A stretch of 54,016 nt of DNA. It comes from Bacteroidales bacterium. GTDB lineage: Bacteria > Bacteroidota > Bacteroidia > Bacteroidales > UBA932. The translations under genes were made by a program, and so were the position numbers. Each line of letters begins with the position of its first letter. Positions within the stretch are counted from its first letter, which is position 1. This document shows positions 16,133 through 24,415 of the stretch, in pieces. A model generated the notes under the pieces. That model was given only the letters and a program-made list of their open reading frames with translations. It searched no databases and had not been told where the DNA came from. The stretch is taken from positions 1 through 54,016 of the forward strand of contig JAFQAT010000055.1 of the NCBI GenBank assembly GCA_017399865.1, written 5' to 3'.

Positions 16133-17044
16133 ATGAAGGTACTTGTAGCAACTGAGAAACCGTTCGCTGCAGCTGCGGTCAACGGAATAAGAGAAATCGT
16201 AGAGAAGGCAGGACACGAGCTTGTCCTTCTGGAGAAATACACTGAAAAGGCACAGCTTCTTGAAGCTGTTGCAGATGCTGACGCGCTTATCGTACGCTCA
16301 GACAAGGTTACGGCTGAAGTCGTTGAGGCAGCCAAGGACCTCAAGATCGTGGTACGTGCCGGAGCAGGATACGACAACATAGACCTCAAGGCCTGCACCG
16401 ACAAGAACATCGTGGTGGAAAACACTCCGGGCCAGAATTCAAACGCTGTAGCCGAGCTCGCCATCGGACTGATGATCTACATCTCACGCAACCAGTTCAC
16501 TCCGGGCACAGGCAGCGAGCTGAGCGGCAAGAGACTCGGAATCCAGGGATTCGGCAACATCGGACAGCTGGTAGCAAAGAAGGCAGTTGCCCTCGGAATG
16601 GACGTAGTGATCTACACCAACGAGGTCAAGGAAAAGCACCAGAGATGGAAGGCGACATTCTCGCTCGAGCATCTTTACAGCTCATGCGACTTCATATCCA
16701 TCAACATCCCTGCGACCCCTTTCACCATGAGGACCGTAGACTACAACCTCATCTCGAAGATGCCGAAGGGAGGATGCCTCATCAATACCTCACGCAAGGA
16801 GATTATCTGCGAAGATGGACTTGAGAAGGCCCTTTCAGAAAGGCCTGACCTCAAGTATGCGACCGACATCGCTCCTGAAAGATATGCAGAATTCAAGGAG
16901 AAGTTCGGAAAGCAGATCTTCGCGACCCCGAAGAAGCAGGGAGCGGAGACAGGCGAGGCGAACATAAACGCCGGTCTTGCTGCCGCACAGCAGATCTGCG
17001 ACTTCTTTGAAACAGGTTCTACAAAATTCAAGGTCAACAAATAA
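16133..17044 (+). CDS. serA: D-3-phosphoglycerate dehydrogenase, short form
   Basis: First step of serine synthesis, NAD-dependent oxidation of 3-phosphoglycerate. A GAGYDNID motif is near 79-86, and the Rossmann NAD loop reads GIQGFGNIG (about 128-136). Only 303 residues; no ACT or ASB regulatory domain follows, so serine feedback through such a domain is not expected. The usual catalytic His in TPHxG is missing: the site reads TPKKQG (T265-G270). The arginine site (NTSRKE) is present. Context with serC supports the assignment despite this change. Confidence 0.92.
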   Translation: MKVLVATEKPFAAAAVNGIREIVEKAGHELVLLEKYTEKAQLLEAVADADALIVRSDKVTAEVVEAAKDLKIVVRAGAGYDNIDLKACTDKNIVVENTPGQNSNAVAELAIGLMIYISRNQFTPGTGSELSGKRLGIQGFGNIGQLVAKKAVALGMDVVIYTNEVKEKHQRWKATFSLEHLYSSCDFISINIPATPFTMRTVDYNLISKMPKGGCLINTSRKEIICEDGLEKALSERPDLKYATDIAPERYAEFKEKFGKQIFATPKKQGAETGEANINAGLAAAQQICDFFETGSTKFKVNK

Positions 17045-17048
17045 GACT

Positions 17049-18287
17049 ATGGTAAGAATCAGACCATTCGCGGCGGTACGCCCGCCGAAGCAGTATGTGG
17101 AAGAAGTGGCTGCAAGGCCATACGACGTGCTCAACTCGGCCGAGGCAAAGGCCGAGGCCGGAGAAAAGTCGCTCCTGCACATCACAAAGCCTGAAATCGA
17201 CTTCGACCCCATCATCGATGAGCACAGCCAGCCGGCATACGACAAGGCCGTAGAAAACTTCAAGGCATGGCAGGAAAAGGGATGGCTCGTCCAGGACGAG
17301 AAGCCATACTACTATGTATATGCGCAGACAATGGAAGGACGTACACAGTACGGACTCGTGATGTGCGCCCATACGGACGACTATGCCGAAGGCAAGATAA
17401 AGAAGCACGAGCTCACCCGCAAGGACAAGGAAGAGGACCGCATGATCCACGTCCGCATCCAGAATGCGAACATCGAGCCTGTATTCTTCTCATATCCTGA
17501 CAATGAGGAAGTCAATGCAATTGTAGGCAGGTACATCGCGCAGGATGCCGAATACGACTTCGTCGCTGAGGATGGGTTCGGACACCATTTCTGGGTGATC
17601 GACAACCAGGCGGACATCGACCGCATCACAGAAATCTTCGCCGGAATTCCTGCATTCTATGTAGCTGACGGCCACCATCGTACAGCCGCGGCCGCTCTCG
17701 TCGGAGCAGAAAAGAAGGCACAGAATCCGAACCATACCGGAGAAGAGGAATACAACTACTTCATGACAGTGGCATTCCCTGACAGCCAGCTCAAGATCAT
17801 CGACTATAACCGCGTCGTAAAAGACCTTAACGGACTGACTCCTGAAGAGCTTATCGCAGCAGTTTCGGAAGACTTCGACGTTCGCGAAGAAGGCTGTGAG
17901 ATATACAAGCCTGGCAAGCTCCATGAGTTCTCGATGTACCTTGAAGGCAAGTGGTACTCGCTTGTTGCAAAGGAAGGACGCTACGACGACAGCGACCCAA
18001 TCGGGGTTCTCGATGTGACCATCCTGTCGAACCTCGTGCTTGACAAGATCCTTGGCATCAAGGACCTCCGCACATCGAAGAGGATCGACTTCGTGGGAGG
18101 TATCCGCGGACTTGGCGAGCTTTCACGCCGCGTTGACAGCGGCGAGATGAAGGTCGCGTTTGCGCTCTACCCTGTCTCAATGAAGCAGCTTGTGGACATC
18201 GCCGACTCAGGCAACATCATGCCTCCGAAGACCACCTGGTTCGAGCCGAAGCTCCGTTCCGGCCTCGCAATCCACAAGTTAGCGTAA
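17049..18287 (+). CDS. DUF1015 family protein
   Basis: A 412-residue cytosolic protein of the DUF1015 family, with the signature VADGHHRTAAA near residue 205 and the N-terminus RIRPFAAVRPP. The function is unproven; proximity to serC-serA suggests a link to serine metabolism. The ATG at 17049 lies 4 nt past the serA stop and is preferred over an in-frame ATG at 16977 inside serA. A large hairpin (18292-18395) begins right after its stop. Confidence 0.93.
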   Translation: MVRIRPFAAVRPPKQYVEEVAARPYDVLNSAEAKAEAGEKSLLHITKPEIDFDPIIDEHSQPAYDKAVENFKAWQEKGWLVQDEKPYYYVYAQTMEGRTQYGLVMCAHTDDYAEGKIKKHELTRKDKEEDRMIHVRIQNANIEPVFFSYPDNEEVNAIVGRYIAQDAEYDFVAEDGFGHHFWVIDNQADIDRITEIFAGIPAFYVADGHHRTAAAALVGAEKKAQNPNHTGEEEYNYFMTVAFPDSQLKIIDYNRVVKDLNGLTPEELIAAVSEDFDVREEGCEIYKPGKLHEFSMYLEGKWYSLVAKEGRYDDSDPIGVLDVTILSNLVLDKILGIKDLRTSKRIDFVGGIRGLGELSRRVDSGEMKVAFALYPVSMKQLVDIADSGNIMPPKTTWFEPKLRSGLAIHKLA

Positions 18288-18291
18288 ACCT

Positions 18292-18395
18292 GTAAAAAGA
18301 ACAGCACATTATTCCGGCGACCCCCACCTGCCTTCGGCAGGCACCCCCTAGCCGGGGGTGGCATGTCGCACTACATAATGTGCTGTTCTTTTTAC
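18292..18395. repeat. Family B nested hairpin (copy B1) inside a 21-bp inverted repeat
   Basis: Perfect 21-bp arms at 18292-18312 and 18375-18395 enclose a 62-nt loop. The loop, read on the minus strand, is the family B core: GCGAC/GTCGC closing pair, CCCCCGGCTAGGGGG hairpin and CCTGCC/GGCAGG hairpin. The outer arms contain AAAAAGAACAGCAC and end in TTCTTTTTAC, so the outer stem can terminate transcripts from both sides (DUF1015, plus; the 18413 gene, minus). It looks like a terminator whose loop was invaded by the element. Confidence 0.8.
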
Positions 18396-18412
18396 CAGTC
18401 CGGATATGCATA

Positions 18413-19381
18413 TCATTCTGCTAGCCAGGTAATACTGAGGGAATGATCGATATCCCTATGCTCCACTCCTTCATGATCCTCATAGCTGTCATTGTAGAAA
18501 TAACGGATAGTTTCTCCAGGAGTAAGGATGCGTTTTTCCGTTCCGTGACGGAAAGTGATCTGGCTGTCGGTGATTTCAGTAATGCATAGACCGATAAAAC
18601 CGTCATATTCAAGCGAACCCGTCCTGGCCTGAATGGTCTCATCTGTTGATTCATCCCATTCACTGTTCATAAGAGCCCAGCCTTTCTTATGCCACCTGAT
18701 ATTCAGCCGGATATCGGTCGCTTCTCCCTGAGGGACATTCCATGATACCCTTTCTCTGAGTTCATCTGCATCAGCTATGATGACATAAGCCTCATCCTGA
18801 CCCAGAGCGTTACGAAGCACTCTCTCTGCCTTGTCCCAATTCTCTTCCGGATGGTCTCCGCAGAGGGCCTTTACCGTCTCCAGAAAAGCCTCGTTGAATT
18901 TATCCCAGTCCTTCTCACGCTCGAAAGACGCAGTGGAAAGAATGACAAAATCCCTGCCTTCGCAGAAATTGAAATTTTTAGACCGAAGAAAATCACTCTG
19001 ACAAGTCAGTTCCAGTCTGATAGTCATCAGATCAGCAGACATACCCATCATATCAGACTTCAAGGCATATGGCTCGGAAGGATATTTTCCTACCACTTCG
19101 TTTATGTTCTTATAACATATATCATTCCATCCATAATCGTTGGTACGCGGATTACGGTAAAAAGACAACACTGGAGATTCTGTAGGCAGATCCTGGATAA
19201 GGTTTTCCCTTTCACTGTAACTGAACCAATCAAACTTGGCCGCACCTTCCAGAAAAGCAGCAATAGCCTGTTCCGAATCATCTCCCTTTGCTATAATGCC
19301 TGTCATCCATCCATGCACTTCTGCACAGACTGCTCTGGCATTGCCTTTAGCGGGATTGAATGCTTTTGCTATTATATCCAT
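18413..19381 (-). CDS. Unknown protein, 322 residues
   Basis: Not recognised. It lacks a signal peptide and membrane segments and is acidic, with many Trp residues. The N-terminus MDIIAKAFNPAKGNARAVCAEVHGW and the helical first half look cytosolic; the C-terminal half contains alternating strands. It lies 27 nt after the M3 metallopeptidase gene in the same direction, so it may share that transcript. Composition is coding-like and unlike a shadow frame. Confidence 0.75.
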   Translation of the reverse strand: MDIIAKAFNPAKGNARAVCAEVHGWMTGIIAKGDDSEQAIAAFLEGAAKFDWFSYSERENLIQDLPTESPVLSFYRNPRTNDYGWNDICYKNINEVVGKYPSEPYALKSDMMGMSADLMTIRLELTCQSDFLRSKNFNFCEGRDFVILSTASFEREKDWDKFNEAFLETVKALCGDHPEENWDKAERVLRNALGQDEAYVIIADADELRERVSWNVPQGEATDIRLNIRWHKKGWALMNSEWDESTDETIQARTGSLEYDGFIGLCITEITDSQITFRHGTEKRILTPGETIRYFYNDSYEDHEGVEHRDIDHSLSITWLAE

Positions 19382-19408
19382 ACCGGTCTGATATTAGATG
19401 AAACAATA

Positions 19409-21403
19409 TTATAGTCCACGACCACGGAGGAGGGCGCCGGAGTCTGGGTCGGCGCCGCGGAAGCGCTTGTAAAGAACCATCGGTTCTTCGCTTCCGCCCA
19501 TCTCAAGAACATTCTTTCTGAAAGACATGGCGGTTTCCTTGTCATAGATGCCCTTCTCCTTGAAAAGTTCGAAGGCATCCTTATCGAGAACTTCTGCCCA
19601 GAGGTAGCTGTAGTAACCTGCGCTGTATCCGCCGCTGAAGATATGGGCGAAATATGTACTGCGGTAGCGTGGGATGATCTCGTCGATAAGGCCCATCTCC
19701 TTGCATGCCTGAGTTTCGAAAGCCATCGGGTCGAGTCCGTCTACAGAAGAGAGCATATGCCACTTGAGGTCAAGGATAGAAGCTGCTGCAAGCTCGGTCG
19801 TCATAAAGCCCTGGTTGAATGTATCGGCTGCCATGATCTTGGCTACGAGCTCGTCAGGAATGACTTCTCCGGTCTGGTAATGGCGTGCATATTTTGCAAG
19901 GACTTCCTTCTGGAACGCCCAGTTCTCCATGATCTGGGACGGGAGCTCGACGAAGTCGCGAGCGACCGATGTTCCTGCAACGCTCTTATATGTACACTGG
20001 CTGAGAAGGCCATGGAGAGCATGTCCGTACTCATGGAAAAGAGTCTCGACCTGATCAAGGGTAAGAAGAGAAGGAGTGTCGGCTGTAGGCTTCGCAAAAT
20101 TGCCCACATTCACGATCACAGGGCGTACTCCGAGCTCCTGCTCCACGAAATTGGTCATCCATGCTCCTCCCCTCTTGGTGCTGCGAGGGAAATAGTCTGT
20201 CAGGATAACTCCGATGAGGGAACCGTCAGCATCAGTCACCTTGAAGCCTTCCACATCAGGATGGTATGCAGGAATGCCCTCAAGCTTCTCATACTGAAGA
20301 CCGTAAAGGTCTGTGGTCAGGTCGAATACGCCCTGACGCACGTTCTCCATCTGGAAATAAGGCTTTGTCTGCTCTTCATCAAGAGCATACTTCGCCTTGC
20401 GCACCTTCTCGGTATAATATGCCCAGTCCCAAGGCTCGATCTTCGAGCCTGCAGGGGCTGCGCCTGCCTTGATGTCCTTGTCCATCTCCACCTGCATGTC
20501 TGCGATCTCCGCCTTCGCCTTCTTCACAGCCGGTGCCATGATCGAAGCAAGGAACTGGTCGACAGCCTCAGGTGTACCAGCCATCTTGTCTGCGAGGATC
20601 ATCTGTGCCGGATTCTCATAGCCCAGAAGCTTCGCCTTCTCGATGCGCAGGGCCATCATCTTCATGATGAGGTCCTTATTATCATACTGGTTGCCGTTGT
20701 TTCCACGGGTAGAATATGCCTTGAACATCCTCTCCCTGAGGGCACGGTCTGCAGTCGTCGCCATCGCTCCAGGATACTCTGAGATAGTCACTCCGAATTC
20801 CTCTGCGAAAGCATTGTTCTCCGCGAGAAGGTTGTTGCCGAATGTATTCGAAAGGGACGAGAGCTCGAGGTTAATCTCGCGCATGCGTGCCTGCTCAGCT
20901 TCTCCGAGGGCGATTCCGTTCTTCACGAAACCGTTATGGAGCTTCTTGAGAACCATCTGCTGCTCCCTTGTCAGACCAAGATTGTCCATATCCTTGAAGA
21001 GGACATCGACCTTCGCGAAGAAGTCTGGGTTCATCATTATGTTGTCGCTGTGGACAGAGATAAGAGGAAGAGCCTGCTCGACGATCTTCTGGAGAGACTC
21101 GGTAGCGTCCGACTCGGAAACATTGAAAAGAACGCTTGTAACGCGGCCCAGAACGGCTCCGGACTTCTCATAAGCCTCGACTACATTCTCGAATGTAGGG
21201 GCGTCTGTATTGGCGATTATTGCCGCGATCTCGGCCTCCTGCTGGCGGATGCCTTCCTCGATCGCAGGAATGTAATGTTTCTCCTCTATCTTGCCGAAAT
21301 CAGGAATTCCATACGGAGTGTCCCACTCCGAAAGGAACGGATTCTTGTCTGTACATGATACTGCTGTCATGACTGCTATAAGCGAAATGAAAATCTTTCT
21401 CAT
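19409..21403 (-). CDS. M3 family metallopeptidase (Dcp/oligopeptidase-like) lipoprotein
   Basis: Zinc peptidase cleaving short peptides. The M3 zinc motif HEYGH is at about 456-460 in FHEYGHALHGLLS. The length of 664 residues fits peptidyl-dipeptidase Dcp or oligopeptidase A. The N-terminus is a lipoprotein signal (MRKIFISLIAVMTAVSC), so the enzyme is in the envelope, unlike cytosolic E. coli Dcp. It probably trims peptides for uptake. It lies 28 nt after the nuclease gene, likely in one operon. Confidence 0.93.
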   Translation of the reverse strand: MRKIFISLIAVMTAVSCTDKNPFLSEWDTPYGIPDFGKIEEKHYIPAIEEGIRQQEAEIAAIIANTDAPTFENVVEAYEKSGAVLGRVTSVLFNVSESDATESLQKIVEQALPLISVHSDNIMMNPDFFAKVDVLFKDMDNLGLTREQQMVLKKLHNGFVKNGIALGEAEQARMREINLELSSLSNTFGNNLLAENNAFAEEFGVTISEYPGAMATTADRALRERMFKAYSTRGNNGNQYDNKDLIMKMMALRIEKAKLLGYENPAQMILADKMAGTPEAVDQFLASIMAPAVKKAKAEIADMQVEMDKDIKAGAAPAGSKIEPWDWAYYTEKVRKAKYALDEEQTKPYFQMENVRQGVFDLTTDLYGLQYEKLEGIPAYHPDVEGFKVTDADGSLIGVILTDYFPRSTKRGGAWMTNFVEQELGVRPVIVNVGNFAKPTADTPSLLTLDQVETLFHEYGHALHGLLSQCTYKSVAGTSVARDFVELPSQIMENWAFQKEVLAKYARHYQTGEVIPDELVAKIMAADTFNQGFMTTELAAASILDLKWHMLSSVDGLDPMAFETQACKEMGLIDEIIPRYRSTYFAHIFSGGYSAGYYSYLWAEVLDKDAFELFKEKGIYDKETAMSFRKNVLEMGGSEEPMVLYKRFRGADPDSGALLRGRGL

Positions 21404-21431
21404 TGTCTTTACGTTGTATTATTGAAATGCC

Positions 21432-23081
21432 TTATAATTTCCAGACTGAATATGATGTAGGGTCCTGAGCTTCCACCGCAGCGGCATTGTCCGCTCCGAC
21501 CTGGCCGGCAAGATTCACGAAGAAGTCCATTCCGGTCAGTTCCTCAAGCTCGTCGATGGACATTGAAACAGCCTTGAGGTCCTCATTGCTCGAACCGTAG
21601 TTCTTATGCTCGGTATAGAATCCTGCGGCAGTCCATACGTTCGCGTCACCCTTCTTATAGCGGAGCACTGCCTTGAAAAGCGCCACCGGAACAGTGATGT
21701 CCTTTCCGTCCGAATCCTTCTCTATGACCGTCGATCCTTCGACGACGCATCCGGTAACCACATATGTAGTATCCGAATCATTGGCGATATTCCTTATATT
21801 GTTCTCGAGGTTCTGCCAGATTCCCTCATTGTGTTCATTGAGCTGAGGGATGATGTTGGTGCCATAGAACGTCTGTTCGTTCGCTGCCTTGCAGCAAAGA
21901 CGGTCGGCCGAAGGCACCTGATGGCCTCTGGCGTAGTCGCCTGCATAACCGGAGAACGGAGCGACAGAAAGGTCTTTGCCGAGGATAGGATCATACGCCC
22001 ATGCATCCGTCCTGTCCACCACCTTGGCTGTATATGTCTTGCTGAGCGGATAGGCCATCCATACGGATACCAGATCCTTCTGGCTCCATGCGAACGAATA
22101 GTTCCTGTACACCTCGCCGTTCATCGGGAAGCTGTGTGAATAATAACCATATGCCTCGTTATCCATGGCAGGAAGTTCCATCCACTGGACGGTCTTGGGA
22201 TCCACATTCGGAACCACCACTTCCTCATATTCACCTGACATCACAGACACATTGCGGACTTCCCATGTACCGGCCTTTGTCGCTGTGCTGAAATACTTGA
22301 AGCCGAGCTTGATCTTGCTGCCGGCATACTTACCGAGATCCCAGTTGCCGGCATTGATGAATGTCCAGCTTGTAGGATAGTCATCCGGATCTATGGCAAG
22401 CTGCTCCCAGTCGCCTCCGTCCTTAGATACCCACACGGTAGCCTCATTGGCAGGAGTACCGAAATAGCCTCCTGCATGCTCGAATGTCAGATATGCCTTC
22501 ATTCCGGCTGGAATCGTGATTTCAGGAGAAATGAGCCAGCTTTCGGAAGCATAATTGTTCGGATTGCTGAAAGCCGTCGCCTTCATGCACTTGTATTGGC
22601 TTGAGAACTCCCATACGCAGGACATCTGCTCAGGCACTGCGACGTCTTTGATGGTGAAGCTGCCCATGCTGGTTTCGAACGCTTCAAAGAAAAGGACTCC
22701 CTCCGGAGCATCGCCGCCAAACGAATGGTTCTGCTTGATCTTCACTTCCTTGGTAACGCCTTTGTTGGCAAATATCAGGACTGCCTCCCTTGCGCCTCCG
22801 ACATTTTCCTGGACAGTAACAGTCACAGGCTGGTCATAATTCGATCCGTCACCGGACATCGGGGCAACAGTCATCCATGATGGAACCCCACTGACAGTCC
22901 AGTCCACATTTGACCAGATCTTCAAGGTGAGATCTCCTCCTGACGACGACACTGCATCAGGTGCTGCTGGAGTAACCTTCAGCTCCGGAGTCTTTTCCAC
23001 CGGTGCCGTCTCCTTCTTGTCACAAGATACGGTAACTGCAAGCACGGCAAGAAATGCCATGATCAATCTTTTCATCTTCAT
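21432..23081 (-). CDS. BACON/choice-of-anchor-J lipoprotein with DNA/RNA non-specific endonuclease
   Basis: A lipoprotein (lipobox VTVSC, Cys20). Domains in order: BACON (about 32-117, SNVDWTVSGVPSWMTV), a choice-of-anchor-J-like beta domain (about 128-285, FFEAFETSMGSF, WEVRNVSV) and a His-Asn metal-dependent nuclease domain (about 295-549). The catalytic motif reads ARGH (384-387) rather than the usual DRGH, followed by NIIPQ (409-413) and LE (426-427) as in NucA/Serratia nucleases. It probably degrades extracellular nucleic acid at the cell surface. A -7 box is at 23133-23140. Confidence 0.85.
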   Translation of the reverse strand: MKMKRLIMAFLAVLAVTVSCDKKETAPVEKTPELKVTPAAPDAVSSSGGDLTLKIWSNVDWTVSGVPSWMTVAPMSGDGSNYDQPVTVTVQENVGGAREAVLIFANKGVTKEVKIKQNHSFGGDAPEGVLFFEAFETSMGSFTIKDVAVPEQMSCVWEFSSQYKCMKATAFSNPNNYASESWLISPEITIPAGMKAYLTFEHAGGYFGTPANEATVWVSKDGGDWEQLAIDPDDYPTSWTFINAGNWDLGKYAGSKIKLGFKYFSTATKAGTWEVRNVSVMSGEYEEVVVPNVDPKTVQWMELPAMDNEAYGYYSHSFPMNGEVYRNYSFAWSQKDLVSVWMAYPLSKTYTAKVVDRTDAWAYDPILGKDLSVAPFSGYAGDYARGHQVPSADRLCCKAANEQTFYGTNIIPQLNEHNEGIWQNLENNIRNIANDSDTTYVVTGCVVEGSTVIEKDSDGKDITVPVALFKAVLRYKKGDANVWTAAGFYTEHKNYGSSNEDLKAVSMSIDELEELTGMDFFVNLAGQVGADNAAAVEAQDPTSYSVWKL

Positions 23082-23132
23082 AGTACTATAAACAATTAAT
23101 TTCTAACGCTATTATCACCATATAGTAAACTA

Positions 23133-23140
23133 CAAAGATA
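23133..23140 (-). promoter_or_regulatory. -7 box for the nuclease gene
   Basis: TATCTTTG on the minus strand, an exact TAnnTTTG match, 52 nt before the start at 23081. Confidence 0.6.
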
Positions 23141-23169
23141 ATAAACCAGCCCCAAAAAACAATAAAAAA

Positions 23170-23197
23170 TCCGGCGGCCATGAGTGTGGTCGCCGGA
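23170..23197 (-). terminator. Rho-independent terminator after the Rpn gene
   Basis: On the minus strand, TCCGGCGACCA pairs with TGGCCGCCGGA (one mismatch) around a 6-nt loop, followed by TTTTTTATTG. It is nearly identical to the hairpin at 24362-24389. Confidence 0.85.
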
Positions 23198-23223
23198 AAT
23201 TACATTCATCATTAAAGGCATGC

Positions 23224-24156
23224 CTATAGAGCCTCAACCTCATCTGCATTCAGCCCCACAATTTCAGCTATATCCTCTACGGACATTCCCATATCCTTAA
23301 GGTTCCTCGCGATTTCCCTTGCCTTTTCCAGACTCCCTTCTGCTCTTCCTTCTGCTCTTCCTTCTGCGAGTCCTCTTTCACGTCCCTCTGCGAGACCTCT
23401 TTCACGTCCCTCTGCGAGACCTTCTTCGATAGCCTCTTTCCTTGCATAGGCCATCTGATTTCTTAAATCTCTTTCTGTTGTCATCTTTTCTATAACTTTA
23501 GAACGCGTTTCTTCATCCATATTCAAGAGTTCAGACGCCTGGAACATCTTCTTGAAAACATCGTGTCCAAGCGCTTCCGGACGGTCTTGGAGGCTTGACA
23601 TATTCTTGAAGCAGAAGTACATTCCTTCAAGGATATCACCGTCAAGATCTTCTTCTCTTTTCTTGAACTTGGATAGTTCAAGAAAGATGAAAGTCAACCT
23701 GTCAGTCAGAAGAGCACCTGTTTCATCCTCATGCAATCTGTATACCGTCCGGACATTTTGGTTGCCTCTGTTCTGGTCCATATCAAAGTCAAGAATACTT
23801 ATGACATAAACCGGACAGAAATCGTAATCACCGGAACCGGCTTCTATCTGCCTGCTCACCTGAAAGGTCGAATAATAAATAGCCCTTTCAGCATAGGTGG
23901 ACTGCTTGCGCCGCTGTACTTCCACTACTATTCTTGACCCATCATCCGTATGACAAAACATGTCGTACACAGAACTCTTGCGATTTCTGTCCATAGGATG
24001 CATTTCCTTGTCCATGAAATCCAGATCTACAATATTCCTGTCGGTAATCACACGATTAAGGAATTCGATCATTACATCCTTGCTGGACTCCTGTCCAAAT
24101 ACCAACTTGAAAACATCATCGTCCAGCAAGTCGGCATACTTGAATTTTCTTGACAT
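23224..24156 (-). CDS. Rpn-family PD-(D/E)XK nuclease / transposase-like protein
   Basis: Belongs to the PD-(D/E)XK family transposase / recombination-promoting nuclease (Rpn) group. Candidate active-site residues are D65 (SSVYDMF) and E79/Q81 (IVVEVQ). Rpn proteins of E. coli promote RecA-independent recombination and some act in phage defence. The C-terminus carries near-perfect repeats of GLAEGRER and AEGRAEG followed by an HTH-like end (MSVEDIAEIVGLNADEV). The repeats are also visible at DNA level (23335-23425), so repeat number may vary. It is flanked by two near-identical terminators. Confidence 0.88.
   Translation of the reverse strand: MSRKFKYADLLDDDVFKLVFGQESSKDVMIEFLNRVITDRNIVDLDFMDKEMHPMDRNRKSSVYDMFCHTDDGSRIVVEVQRRKQSTYAERAIYYSTFQVSRQIEAGSGDYDFCPVYVISILDFDMDQNRGNQNVRTVYRLHEDETGALLTDRLTFIFLELSKFKKREEDLDGDILEGMYFCFKNMSSLQDRPEALGHDVFKKMFQASELLNMDEETRSKVIEKMTTERDLRNQMAYARKEAIEEGLAEGRERGLAEGRERGLAEGRAEGRAEGSLEKAREIARNLKDMGMSVEDIAEIVGLNADEVEAL
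23335..23425. repeat. In-frame tandem repeats in the Rpn gene
   Basis: 12-bp units (CTTCTGCTCTTC) and 24-bp units (CTCTTTCACGTCCCTCTGCGAGAC), read on the plus strand, encode the AEGR/GLAEGRER repeats. Confidence 0.85.
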
Positions 24157-24361
24157 AAAACATTAAATTTTTAAAATTAAACTTAGCCTGATAAGGCCTT
24201 AAATGTTTTATATCAAGTCCCCCTTTACTTCCCGCAAAAATGAGTAAAAAATCAAGAGATGTCAAGACCTTGCATGCAGGTTTTTCCGTTTTTATATGCA
24301 GATTTTTCTTTTTTTTATTGTTCAAAGGAGAACGAAGACCTGACGTATCCATAAAAAAGAA

Positions 24362-24389
24362 TCCGGCGGCCATGGGTGTGGTCGCCGGA
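24362..24389 (-). terminator. Rho-independent terminator after the OB-fold lipoprotein gene
   Basis: Same stem as 23170-23197, with loop CACCCA on the minus strand, followed by TTCTTTTTTATGG. It ends the receptor/lipoprotein operon. Confidence 0.85.
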
Positions 24390-24415
24390 CTAGTTGATAT
24401 ATTGCCTATTGTAGA

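Noticed and set aside
19643-20782. A 379-codon open frame on the plus strand across the M3 peptidase gene
   Set aside because: Antisense to a confident gene; Cys/His/Leu-rich composition typical of shadow frames.
24240-24330. Imperfect direct repeats ATGCAGGTTTTTC / ATGCAGATTTTTC upstream of the Rpn gene
   Set aside because: Short, A/T-rich and only two copies; could be chance.
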